In this document: piece by piece, positions 16,408 through 24,767 of the stretch
Position numbering within the stretch: the stretch's first letter is position 1
How the letters are laid out: each line of letters opens with the position of its first letter
NCBI RefSeq assembly: GCF_007859735.1
Contig: NZ_SIHI01000001.1
Location: 1,814,341-1,878,340, forward strand
Direction of reading: 5' to 3'
DNA from: Thalassoglobus neptunius
GTDB lineage: Bacteria; Planctomycetota; Planctomycetia; Planctomycetales; Planctomycetaceae
DNA: 64,000 nucleotides
Made by a program: the position numbers and the translations under genes
The notes under the pieces: model-generated
What the model was told of the DNA's origin: nothing
The model's input: only the letters and a program-made list of their open reading frames with translations
Database searches by the model: none

Positions 16408-19070
16408 TGGTCGGCCTCGGTTTGAGTCAGTTGGATGAGATCACTCTTGATCAGGGCATGCACCGTCGCTTGGTATGTTCCACCTTCGGACATGGCCGTG
16501 CGATGAATGGATTGAACCGTTTTGGCATCTGCTGCAGTGAGTGGGCGCCCCAGAGAAAATTGGACAAGCTTCCACGTGAGGCTTTCTTTCACCCGTTCGC
16601 TTTCTGCGAGCATATCCATCAGCTCCGCGGAGGTGGAATATTCCACCGATTCACTTTTCCCCGGAATCAGAAATTCGCCATCTTCCCGCAACGGGTTGCC
16701 GTATTCATCGTTCTCGTGAAATGTTCCGAGCCCGTCGAACTTTTCCAGTCCGAACGCGAGAGGTTCAAAGCGTTGATGGCATCCGCCGCACGCATGATTC
16801 GAAATCCGTTCGAGGGCGATTCCTCGTTGCGTCAGTCCTTCCCGAGTGGGGATCGGAGTGGTGTCGACGCAAGGTGGCGGATCTTTGACAATTCCGCGGA
16901 GCAGGTCGTGAAGCACGAAGAGCCCGCGGGTCACCATCGAAGCACTATCTCCACCGATCGTGAGGATACTTCCTTGAGTAAGAAGCCCCCCCCGTTCCGG
17001 AACTTTTGACAAGTCGTGTTTGGAGAGTGACTCTTCTCCATCGTGCGTCATCCCGTAATGGCGAGCGAGCTTCGGAGTGAGAAATGTGACTTGTGCATTC
17101 AGCAAGTCTGCGAGAGGACGCTTCTGTTTCCAGACAATCTCTTCGAAGAATGCGAGTGTTTCCGCCTGCATGTCGTCAGCAAGTGCAGGGTTCCAGTCGG
17201 GAAATCGCTCGGAATTCGGCTGAAGGTTTTTCAGTCGCCCGAGATTGAGCCATTCGAAAACGAACTCTTGAGACCGGGAAATTGCTTTCGGATCTGAGAG
17301 CATACGGTCAATCTGTCGATCCAATTCTTGTGGATCGAACAACGCGCCCGATTCTGCCGCGTCGAAGAGTTTCTGATCGGGAGGAGATCCCCAAAGCGTA
17401 TAGCTGATTCGGTTGGCGAGTTCGTATCTGTCGACTGGCAGCGCTCGTCCATTTCCTCGCTGATTTTCGATTCGGTAGAGAAATCTGGGAGACTGAAGCA
17501 TCGCTTCGAGGACAAAAGACGCAGCGTCTTCAAAGTCTCCGCCGGCACTGGCAACGGTCGTCGTAATTCCGCGATAGACCGCAATTTCTTCTTTGTCGAG
17601 TGGACCTCTCAGGACCCATTTTCCCATTCGGGAAACGAAGTCCCGCATGTTGCTGTCGATCAATAGATGATTCTTCGCGAACTGATCCGCGAACGGAACC
17701 ACATCCATCCGCGAGACCACTTCTTCTGCGAGTTTCGCGTACGCTTCGACATGTTTGAGATCAACGGTGAGGTTGTACGCGGTGTTTGAAAATCCGTCGG
17801 CTCGATAGTCTTTCGGGAGTAGCTGCGCAGCGACCTCAGAAATGTCGACTCCGGTCGCAACACGAACGGATGCGATGTATTCGGATTGAGTGAGTCGCCG
17901 CACCCAGTGCTGAGACTCGCCCTCGGAGTGTGCATAAATGACCGGGTCAATGACGTCCAGCGAGAAAACAGCACCTGCCTCAATCCACTCTTGCAGAAGT
18001 CGCTTTTCCTCTTTGCTGAGCGGCGGGCGATTTTCCGGCATTTCATCGTTCTTGACGCGTTCCCAAATAAGGCTTTCGTGCAGGTTCTGGGAGACGATTG
18101 CCTTTCCTGAATCTCCGCCGTTCAGAGCAGTCAACTTCTGCGAGAGATCGAGTCCCCCTTCGTTTTTCGCTGCATCGTGACACTCCAGGCAATGATGAGC
18201 GAGGAGGGGCGCGATCTTCTCCTCGAAGAAAACGGCACGCTCATCAACCTCAACGAGTGGCTCTGTTGTTGTTGACGAAGCATCCGGTCCTGCTCGAAAG
18301 TTGAGTTCCACTTCGTGAGCGGAGAGGGCTCGGCTGTAAAGTGCGATCAGATGCATGGCACCGAGCCATTGACGGCCGCCGCCATGCTCATCTCCAATGA
18401 TCACGCGGTAAGATTCATCCCAGTTGGTGAACGCTCCGCCAATTTCCTTTTCAACGTTTAAGACTCCGTCAACATACAATCGGGCCTTTCCGGATCGGCT
18501 TCGCGTGTAAACGATATGCGTCAGCTTTGTGGACGCTGCCCCGGATTTCGATGTGAGAGATGGGAGTCCGTTCGAACTCGTTTGAGTCGTTCGCATCCGA
18601 ACATCGTATTTGTCTCCATCCTGACCGAGTGTGAAATTGCGATTGGAGGAATCTCGCGAGAAAGAAAAGATTCTGGCGGGGCCGGACTGTTTGGTGTTGT
18701 CAGGACGAAGCCATGCTTCCAGGGTCAGCCCATTTGTTCGTCGAACCATCCTCGCAAGTTGCTTGTTGCCACCCTCGACGATCAATGCGGTCGGACGATG
18801 AAAAACGATCGATCCGTCCCGTTGCTGAACAGTTTCCGGAATACGAAATTCGGAATCGACCCCACTGACAGCCCGAGCACGATTGAAAATCGATCCATCT
18901 TCTGACGGACGAAAATCAAATAAGAGTTCGAGTCCGTGAGAAACGCGGAGTTGTTCTCCTGTTGGGGACGAAGCAGAGGACTCGTCCGCGATCCCCGCTC
19001 CATGGAGTGCGCCGAGGAAGATAATCGCACACGTCAACAGTTGCCCAGTTCTCGAGTGAATCACTCTCAT
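16404..19070 (-). CDS. PSCyt1/DUF1592 haem protein with LamG domain
   Basis: An 888-residue secreted protein. Order: signal peptide (TCAIIFLGALHGAG); a concanavalin/LamG-like domain (about 50-260); a planctomycete cytochrome c domain with haem motif CLECH at 294-298; DUF1587 (about 390-460, RRLTQSEY); DUF1595 and DUF1592 (FEDAASFVLEAML and following); DUF1588 with a second CGGCH motif at 761-765; and DUF1585 at the C terminus. Probably an extracytoplasmic electron-transfer or polysaccharide-associated protein acting with the DUF1552 partner, whose ATG overlaps this stop codon. The frame stays open 95 codons upstream of ATG 19070, but that part overlaps the terminator region and lacks coding character; GAGG lies six bases before ATG 19070. 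Confidence 0.9.
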   Translation of the reverse strand: MRVIHSRTGQLLTCAIIFLGALHGAGIADESSASSPTGEQLRVSHGLELLFDFRPSEDGSIFNRARAVSGVDSEFRIPETVQQRDGSIVFHRPTALIVEGGNKQLARMVRRTNGLTLEAWLRPDNTKQSGPARIFSFSRDSSNRNFTLGQDGDKYDVRMRTTQTSSNGLPSLTSKSGAASTKLTHIVYTRSRSGKARLYVDGVLNVEKEIGGAFTNWDESYRVIIGDEHGGGRQWLGAMHLIALYSRALSAHEVELNFRAGPDASSTTTEPLVEVDERAVFFEEKIAPLLAHHCLECHDAAKNEGGLDLSQKLTALNGGDSGKAIVSQNLHESLIWERVKNDEMPENRPPLSKEEKRLLQEWIEAGAVFSLDVIDPVIYAHSEGESQHWVRRLTQSEYIASVRVATGVDISEVAAQLLPKDYRADGFSNTAYNLTVDLKHVEAYAKLAEEVVSRMDVVPFADQFAKNHLLIDSNMRDFVSRMGKWVLRGPLDKEEIAVYRGITTTVASAGGDFEDAASFVLEAMLQSPRFLYRIENQRGNGRALPVDRYELANRISYTLWGSPPDQKLFDAAESGALFDPQELDRQIDRMLSDPKAISRSQEFVFEWLNLGRLKNLQPNSERFPDWNPALADDMQAETLAFFEEIVWKQKRPLADLLNAQVTFLTPKLARHYGMTHDGEESLSKHDLSKVPERGGLLTQGSILTIGGDSASMVTRGLFVLHDLLRGIVKDPPPCVDTTPIPTREGLTQRGIALERISNHACGGCHQRFEPLAFGLEKFDGLGTFHENDEYGNPLREDGEFLIPGKSESVEYSTSAELMDMLAESERVKESLTWKLVQFSLGRPLTAADAKTVQSIHRTAMSEGGTYQATVHALIKSDLIQLTQTEADQ

Positions 19071-19333
19071 TCGCGACCTCATCCCCTCACATTTTTTGAA
19101 GAATATATCATCGTGCGTTTGTGTGTTAATCGCAAGGCAGAAGCGATTCTTTGCTTGAACACAACCAATGGTGCACGAACACCGGCATCCGCTGTTTCCA
19201 ATGGGGACGAGTGAATCGCAGCCGTCGAGGAATGAAGCGGTCTTAGAAAAACACCGATCAGTAGGCGGAGCCAAACCGGAGAGAAGAAAGCCCCAAAAGA
19301 GAAAAGAAAAGAGATAAGAAGTGCCCAATTCAA

Positions 19334-19369
19334 TAAAAAAACTCCTCACCAGCAAAATGGCGAGGAGTT
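19334..19369 (-). terminator. Intrinsic terminator downstream of a tRNA-Phe remnant
   Basis: An inverted repeat AACTCCTC (19340-19347) / GAGGAGTT (19362-19369), extended by CCA/TGG after one mismatch, has a loop of six bases and is followed on the minus strand by a run of seven T. It lies just after the 3' end of the tRNA-Phe half on the same strand, so it is most simply the original terminator of that tRNA gene. A-rich sequence on the other side also allows activity toward the plus strand. Confidence 0.8.
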
Positions 19370-19378
19370 CGAAAAAAG

Positions 19379-19420
19379 TGGTCAGGGGCGGGGTCGAACC
19401 GCCGACACCAGGATTTTCAA
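19379..19420 (-). pseudogene. 3' half of a tRNA-Phe(GAA) gene
   Basis: Read on the minus strand, this segment begins at the anticodon loop (TTGAAAA, anticodon GAA), continues with the 3' anticodon strand TCCTG, variable loop GTGTC, a perfect T arm (GGCGG-TTCGACC-CCGCC) and the acceptor strand CCTGACC plus discriminator A. No CCA is encoded. Upstream, where the 5' acceptor, D arm and 5' anticodon strand should be, the sequence is unrelated and the anticodon stem cannot form, so this is not a working tRNA. A break exactly at the anticodon loop is the classic crossover site of tRNA-targeting integrases, suggesting a displaced attachment site. Confidence 0.75.
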
Positions 19421-19421
19421 T

Positions 19422-19988
19422 TTCTGGCAGACATTCGATCCGGCCTCGGAGGACTCAGGCGGGGACATCGTCAAGAATGGCGAAAGATATCTCGCGTTCA
19501 ACATCGAGCAGGATGGCGACTTCGAAAGTGGTCTGTTCGCAGCCACGAACTTCACGACAGACGATCTCAAAATCGACGTCGACGGCAATCCCGAAACAGA
19601 TTCGCCAGTCCTAGCAAAACTTCCCGCTGGGCTGGTCTACCGGTCTCACCGGCCACTTCCAGACGGGAGCGGCTATGTCGCGTTCAACGCGGATGGAACC
19701 GATTCTCTGCGAGCGTTTCCGGATATGGACGATGATCCGCCGGATCCGGGGGATGAGGACGATCTCGATGCTTATGAAAACCTGATTCGGCGATTCAGTG
19801 TCGGAGTGGATCGCCCGCGCTGGCGCCCCAACTCACTGCGATCACTCTCACTGCGATCACTCTCACTGCGATCACTCTCACTGCGATCACTCTCACTGCG
19901 ATCACTCTCACTGCGATCACTCTCACTGCGATCACTCTCACTGCGATCACTCTCACTGCGATCACTGAGCCGAGTCTCCCGCAACTGA
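19422..19988 (+). pseudogene. 5'-truncated gene fragment, unknown product
   Basis: An open frame of about 188 codons with clear coding character but no initiation codon before Met at 19725. It starts abruptly beside the tRNA-Phe half, reading FNFWQTFDPASEDSGGDIV, and is rich in Asp, Glu and Gly, including an acidic DMDDDPPDPGDEDDLD segment. It then passes into nine in-frame LRSLS-type pentapeptides encoded by a 15-bp tandem repeat, ending in SRVSRN and a TGA. I do not recognise the protein. The missing N terminus next to an attachment-site remnant suggests that this is the end of a former mobile island. Confidence 0.6.
19833..19967. repeat. Tandem array, nine copies of a 15-bp unit
   Basis: The unit TCACTGCGATCACTC is repeated nine times without spacers; the last copy differs only in its final base. 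Because 15 is a multiple of three, the plus strand encodes the pentapeptide SLRSL repeatedly within the truncated gene. The identity of the copies points to recent slippage expansion. Confidence 0.95.
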
Positions 19989-20031
19989 CGTTCACTCCCC
20001 ACGACGTTTCATCTCTTATAAGGAGGGCATC

Positions 20032-20412
20032 ATGGCCCATGTTTCCACATCCCGACCACTGCGTTCATTCGGTCTGCTGATGATCACGCTCGCGATCACC
20101 ACGTTCTGTCTGGCTGCGAAAACAGAGAAGTCGGTGACACCAACGACAGTCCTGTTCAAAGTCTCTCCCGAGCCATCGAAAGCAACTTCCGGCACTTCAA
20201 AACAAGCACGACCTCACTCAATGGCAACCAACCAAAACTCAGACTGCTACTCAGAAGTCCGCAATGTTCAACGGGCTGCTAGGTTCTGCCTCGTTTGCGG
20301 TAAGCTCCGGGAGTTTGTCCGATCTCGCGGCGAAAGACGACGTGCATGTACTCCGGATGCTGAAACCCGCACAAATTCGCGATTTTTTCGAGTGGAAGAT
20401 CGGTCTCTGTGA
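20032..20412 (+). pseudogene. Leader-bearing gene apparently lacking its 3' end
   Basis: The ATG at 20032 is preceded by a perfect AAGGAGG (20020-20026) with five bases of spacing, stronger than almost any other site in the window. The first 30 residues form a good signal peptide (FGLLMITLAITTFCLAA). The next 50 residues are low-complexity, rich in Ser, Thr and Lys. From about 20279 the frame runs antisense through the 3' end of the XylR-type gene and reads as chance Arg/Cys-rich sequence. I infer that the original 3' part was lost and the frame now ends by chance at 20412. It may still produce a small secreted peptide. Function unknown. Confidence 0.45.
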
Positions 20413-21433
20413 GGAGTTGTTGCGCTCGTTTCACCTGCACTTTGCGAATCTCTTGCTGAGGAGACCGGTTCAAATACTTCCGCATCTTCCGTTCAAGAGA
20501 GCTTCTGGACATCGGAACGATCTGCAAAACATCCTCAACTGTAATTCCACTGCATGCGTTTTCGCGAATGTACCGCAGAGCAGATGCGACAGTTTGATCT
20601 TCAATGGCCACAACGTCTGTGGACTGACGAGTGGAGATCCCCAGCGGCGGGACAAAGACTTTCGGCTCGTGGACGGGTTCGCAATTCATGAGTTTCGAAA
20701 GTGTCTCAGCTGCGCGATACCCAACGAGTTCAGCATTGGGGACCACACTTGAAAGAGGAGGGCGGCAGAGCTGACAGAGAATCTCGTCGTTGTCGACGCC
20801 GATGACAGCAACTTCTTCAGGGACAGCAACATCGTCCTGAAAACAGGTGTCGAGAATCTGTTGTCCACGCACGTCGTTGCAGGCGAAGATTCCGACCGGT
20901 TTTTCCAGCTCGTTGATCCAACGCGATAAATGTTCCTGCTCTTCTTCCCAAGGCCGGGCAGCAGTTCCAAACCATGTGGAATTGTAAACCGCAGAGTCTC
21001 CGAGTTTCTGGCGAACCGTATTTTCGAAGGCATTCTGCCGCCGCTCGGACCATGCTTCTCCGGAAAAACCGCAAAACGCAAGATGACGAAATCCACGGTC
21101 AAGTAAATGATCCGCAGCCAGCTTGCCGATCTTTGCATCGTCCGACCAGACATGACAGAACCCAAGATCTTCCCGCCGGTCAGTCAACTCAACCAATGGA
21201 ATTCCCTTCGCAGCGACAGCGTCTGCGAGTCGAGCGGTCGTCGCTCTCGAAAGAATTCCGTCTCCGTTCCAGTGGTTTAACCAGAGGGGAGGATCGCTGG
21301 AGAGGTCGCGTTGTTCAAGAAAAACGGACCACTCATCATGCTTGCGCATGAATTTGATAATCCCTGTCAGGAGACGACGTCCGTAAATGCTCGACGTTTC
21401 AACAACTAATGCTACCCGTCGCTTTGTAGGCAT
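20279..21433 (-). CDS. XylR-type transcriptional regulator (sugar-binding domain plus AraC helix-turn-helix)
   Basis: A 384-residue regulator. Residues 1-270 resemble a LacI/periplasmic-binding-type sensor (RRVALVVETSSIYGRRLL, IFACNDVRGQQILD, VAVIGVDNDEILC), and residues 285-384 form a double helix-turn-helix AraC domain ending with FRREIGQTPGAYRKR. This order matches XylR and its planctomycete relatives, which activate sugar-utilisation genes on ligand binding. The chosen start ATG 21433 gives the normal N terminus; 37 extra codons upstream look non-coding. No sugar-catabolic gene is adjacent, and the 3' end meets the gene scar at 19.3-20.3 kb. Confidence 0.88.
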   Translation of the reverse strand: MPTKRRVALVVETSSIYGRRLLTGIIKFMRKHDEWSVFLEQRDLSSDPPLWLNHWNGDGILSRATTARLADAVAAKGIPLVELTDRREDLGFCHVWSDDAKIGKLAADHLLDRGFRHLAFCGFSGEAWSERRQNAFENTVRQKLGDSAVYNSTWFGTAARPWEEEQEHLSRWINELEKPVGIFACNDVRGQQILDTCFQDDVAVPEEVAVIGVDNDEILCQLCRPPLSSVVPNAELVGYRAAETLSKLMNCEPVHEPKVFVPPLGISTRQSTDVVAIEDQTVASALRYIRENACSGITVEDVLQIVPMSRSSLERKMRKYLNRSPQQEIRKVQVKRAQQLLTETDLPLEKIANLCGFQHPEYMHVVFRREIGQTPGAYRKRGRT

Positions 21434-21565
21434 GTTTTGAGTGACCTGGAGGGGAAAATGAAGTGCAATTGACGCAGCATCATGTCGAGTAAGAGGGCTT
21501 TGATGCAATGTCGATGCACCAAAGCCCGCCTTCAGACAAAACATCTGCTTAAGTTGAGAAGCGAT

Positions 21566-22849
21566 TTAGAGAGTTGCGAAAACCTCTGTCGCAGCGTTGA
21601 CGGTGTTTTCTAAATCCTGCTCCGTGTGCTCTGCTCCGACGAAGTTTGCTTCGAACTGACTGCAAGGAAGATAGATTCCACGGTCGAGCATTCCGTGAAA
21701 ATAAGCTGCGAATCGATCGGTCTGATTTCGAGCAGAAACAGTGTAGTTGACCACCTGATCCGGATTGAAGAACAGTGTGAACATGCTCCCCGCATGAGCG
21801 ACGGAATGGTCGATCCCATGCTTTTGAGCGGCAGCGGAAAGCTTTTCAATCAGTTCGCTTGTCTTCGTTGCAAGCTCGGGATACGGATTGCTGTCTCGAA
21901 GCTCGGTCAGAGTGGCCAGCCCCGCAGCTGTCGCCAATGGATTTCCGGAAAGTGTGCCAGCTTGATAGACAGGCCCCACCGGTGAAACGGTCTTCATGAT
22001 GTCTGCTCGTCCGCCGTACGCTCCGACCGGCAAGCCTCCTCCGACGATCTTTCCGAGTGTCGTCAAATCCGGAGTCACTCCGAAGAGTTCCTGCGCTCCA
22101 CCGAGCGAGACTCGAAAGCCTGTCATGACTTCGTCGAAAATCAAAACGGCTCCCGAATCCGTACAGCGTGATCGCAGCGTTGAGAGAAATTCACTCGTCG
22201 GGACGACCACACCCATGTTGCCCACGACAGGTTCCAGAATTACACACGCAATCTCGTCTCCGAATTGATCGAACGCGGCATTCAATTGCTCAACGTCGTT
22301 GTATTCCAGCAAATGAGTATCGCGCGTGCAGCCTTCGGGGATTCCGGGGCTTGAAGGAGTTCCGAGAGTGAGAGCACCACTGCCTGCCTGCACAAGCAGA
22401 CTGTCCACATGACCGTGATAACAGCCAGCGAATTTGATGATCTTGTCGCGACCTGTGAATCCGCGGGCCAGTCGAACCGCGCTCATTGTCGCTTCGGTTC
22501 CGGAATTCACCATCCGAACCATCTCGATGGACGGGACGAGTTCGACAATCAACTCGGCAAGGTCCGACTCGCGAACCGTGGGGGCTCCGAAACTTGTTCC
22601 GAGTTTCGTGGCTTCTTCAAGTGCCTTCGTGACCTTGGGGTGGCAGTGTCCCAGAATGTGAGGTCCCCACGAGCCGATGTAGTCGAGATAGCGATTTCCG
22701 TCGATGTCATAGAGATACTGACGTTCGCCGCGTTCGATGAAGACAGGCGTTCCACCAACTCCTCCGAAGGCTCTCGCAGGACTGTTGACACCTCCGGGAA
22801 TCACTTTCTTGGCGCGTTCAAACTCCGCAGCACTTCGCGATCGATTCAT
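21566..22849 (-). CDS. hemL: Glutamate-1-semialdehyde 2,1-aminomutase
   Basis: A 427-residue PLP-dependent class III aminotransferase-fold enzyme converting glutamate-1-semialdehyde to 5-aminolevulinate in the C5 tetrapyrrole pathway. Visible are the N-terminal IPGGVNSPARAF, NSGTEATM for the PLP phosphate, the FDEVMTGFR segment and the Schiff-base Lys267 in TTLGKIVGGG. Length is typical and no residue looks missing. Cytoplasmic. It is followed on the same strand by the XylR-type gene after a 130-base gap and preceded by the scramblase-like gene. Confidence 0.95.
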   Translation of the reverse strand: MNRSRSAAEFERAKKVIPGGVNSPARAFGGVGGTPVFIERGERQYLYDIDGNRYLDYIGSWGPHILGHCHPKVTKALEEATKLGTSFGAPTVRESDLAELIVELVPSIEMVRMVNSGTEATMSAVRLARGFTGRDKIIKFAGCYHGHVDSLLVQAGSGALTLGTPSSPGIPEGCTRDTHLLEYNDVEQLNAAFDQFGDEIACVILEPVVGNMGVVVPTSEFLSTLRSRCTDSGAVLIFDEVMTGFRVSLGGAQELFGVTPDLTTLGKIVGGGLPVGAYGGRADIMKTVSPVGPVYQAGTLSGNPLATAAGLATLTELRDSNPYPELATKTSELIEKLSAAAQKHGIDHSVAHAGSMFTLFFNPDQVVNYTVSARNQTDRFAAYFHGMLDRGIYLPCSQFEANFVGAEHTEQDLENTVNAATEVFATL

Positions 22850-22907
22850 AATTTGAGAACTTCTTTCCTCTATGTTTTCCTGGTAGAGACAGCTTCGACA
22901 GCGGTAC

Positions 22908-23498
22908 TCAAGCTTCTTTGAGGACCATATCGATGCACATCACCGACCCGAGAATCAGCATCCGAATGGGATTGTCCATCGGAACATCTTCGGAAATCTC
23001 GAGCATGTAGTTGTCGGCACTGGTGAACATTTCTTTGCCGATCCCGGACCACTTTTTCGACACGCGCGCGAGTTCGATTCCATCGTGAAGAAAGCGAAAG
23101 TCCCAGCCGGTGAAACTCCCTTTCAGGTCGCAGAGAATCTGGTCATCTTCACCAAGAACGTGAAATGCTCCCCCAATCGAGAAGAATTTCTGCTTGAACC
23201 CTCCAATCCGGTCTCCATCGGAATCGAGCACATCCACTTTCGACAGGAAAAACGAGACTCCGCGGTGGATCGAGATGACGGGTTCGCCATCGGGACTGGA
23301 AATATGGACTTCGAAGGGGGTTAAGGTCTTGTAATCCGTGAATCTCAACAACTTGGTGATCCACCCCAGACGCGGCTCCCGGCAATTCAGAATGATTTCT
23401 CCGGTCGATGGATCGTAAACATCGTAGTTGCTGGACGCTTTGAACATTCCAACATGTTCTTTGACCAGAAACAGGTTACGTTTCAGTGCATCATGCAT
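22908..23498 (-). CDS. Scramblase/LURP-one-like protein
   Basis: A 196-residue protein whose overall pattern fits the tubby-like C-terminal fold of phospholipid scramblase and LURP-one-related proteins: an N-terminal LKRNLFLVKEHVGMFKASSN, a YDVYDPSTGEII turn, and GGAFHVLGEDDQILCDLKG, finishing with a hydrophobic PIRMLILGSVMCIDMVL helix. Family members bind or anchor to membranes; the biochemical role in bacteria is not settled. The start ATG 23498 is preferred over an upstream TTG at 23546. It lies 58 bases before hemL on the same strand and may be co-transcribed. Confidence 0.7.
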   Translation of the reverse strand: MHDALKRNLFLVKEHVGMFKASSNYDVYDPSTGEIILNCREPRLGWITKLLRFTDYKTLTPFEVHISSPDGEPVISIHRGVSFFLSKVDVLDSDGDRIGGFKQKFFSIGGAFHVLGEDDQILCDLKGSFTGWDFRFLHDGIELARVSKKWSGIGKEMFTSADNYMLEISEDVPMDNPIRMLILGSVMCIDMVLKEA

Positions 23499-23858
23499 TC
23501 TGACGGTCCAGCGTGTTGCGGGGTGAGGAGGCTCGGGAAAGCTCAAAGTCTAGAGTTTCGGCTCTGATCTGGCGAATCCGAGCCGAACGAATGCCTCCAG
23601 AAATTCCGTTTTCTCACAGGGAATCGACGATCGAGCGCGCTCAGAGAACAATTTGGCCGCGAAGACGGTGCTGAGCATTCCCTACAATCCAAGCGACTGT
23701 CAATTTCTGATCCCCAGATGAATCTCTTTGAATTGGACAGCTCAAATGATAGAAATAATTGAGGCGAAAGTCGCCGAATCCACTGATGATGGAATATTGA
23801 TTGTTTGACAAGACTGTCCCCCCTCCATGAACAATTACTCCTCCGGAGAGAGAATCAG
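23499..23858. other. Divergent intergenic region
   Basis: About 360 bases between the scramblase-like gene and the divergent secreted-protein gene. A TTGACA-like element occurs near 23806 upstream of the latter, but a matching -10 box is poor. No gene or structured RNA is evident. Confidence 0.4.
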
Positions 23859-24680
23859 ATGAAGTGGTCCCTGGTATTCGCCCTCGCATTCGCCACCACA
23901 TCCGGACTGGTGGCGTCAAGTGCCTCCGCTCAGGGCCTGATCTGGTCACTTCCGGAAGACGGAACCCTTGTTCGCTACAAGGGCGTTTACAAACAGACAA
24001 GCCGCCAACCGAATTCCACCGAAGGCGATCTTGAACTGTCCTGGGATCGCATCCTCGAGATTCGATCCGTTGGAACGGAAACCGGCGTCTACCACGGCGA
24101 AGAAGTTTCGTGTCGCTGGATCGAAATCAAAGTGGAAACCGGGCACTCTCCTGAAGGTGTTCTGGATGCAGGTCCCGGCGGGATTCGAATGTTCAAGCTG
24201 CTCGTGCCAGAGACAGAGATCCGAGGAACTGTGGATGTTCCCGTTTCTCAAGGACGTACGATCTTTGCGGCATTTCTTCCGATCGTGAAGGGGTATCGAA
24301 AGATTGGTGACGAACCGACTCAGGAAATCACTTCCGAAGTCTTTCAGCTCTATTCGGTCATCGCTCTACTTCGTCACTACCGGGAATTGAAAGCGGGTGA
24401 ACAGTCACAAACTTCCGTCATCGCGGGAGACTTTCACACGACTCTCTACACCGGCACACTCGTGATGGAAACGAACACCTACCGGTCAACAAACACCGCA
24501 GAGATCCTGCAGTCGGACGAGTTTCCGTTTGGCGTTGTCGGATGGACCGCCAAGACTGTGACGGAAGAAAAAGGAACCACCGACCAGCGATCAGATTTCG
24601 CTGAAGTCACGATCATCGAAGAAGAGATGAAAGCGATCGCGATCGAAGAAGACGCTCAGTCGGAATTCCTCGTGAATTAG
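23859..24680 (+). CDS. Secreted protein of unknown function
   Basis: A 273-residue protein with a clear Sec signal peptide (LVFALAFATTSGLVASSASAQ, cleavage after Ala-Gln region about residue 26). The mature domain begins IWSLPEDGTLVRYKGVY and is predicted to be largely beta-structured, without Cys pairs, lipobox or membrane helix. GGAGAG lies just upstream of ATG 23859, which also starts the signal peptide, so this start is preferred to one 54 bases earlier. It resembles planctomycete periplasmic proteins of unknown role. Convergent with the pseudouridine synthase gene. Confidence 0.65.
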   Translation: MKWSLVFALAFATTSGLVASSASAQGLIWSLPEDGTLVRYKGVYKQTSRQPNSTEGDLELSWDRILEIRSVGTETGVYHGEEVSCRWIEIKVETGHSPEGVLDAGPGGIRMFKLLVPETEIRGTVDVPVSQGRTIFAAFLPIVKGYRKIGDEPTQEITSEVFQLYSVIALLRHYRELKAGEQSQTSVIAGDFHTTLYTGTLVMETNTYRSTNTAEILQSDEFPFGVVGWTAKTVTEEKGTTDQRSDFAEVTIIEEEMKAIAIEEDAQSEFLVN

Positions 24681-24767
24681 AAGATTCTCTGATTTGGTTT
24701 GCACTCACTCGCACCAGCGAACTCCGCCTTCTTCCAAACGAAGCAGCACAAGAAAGAGCAACTTGCT

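Noticed and set aside
15616-16425. A 269-codon plus-strand frame opposite the DUF1552 gene
   Set aside because: Antisense to a well-supported gene and without domain features.
19071-19355. N-terminal extension of the DUF1592 protein up to 19355
   Set aside because: The extra 95 codons cover the terminator, lack a leader and are Cys/Phe-rich; ATG 19070 has a ribosome-binding site and a normal signal peptide.
19379-19420. A functional split or permuted tRNA-Phe
   Set aside because: I looked on both sides for a matching 5' half with GGTCAGG and a D arm and did not find one; an attachment-site remnant is simpler.
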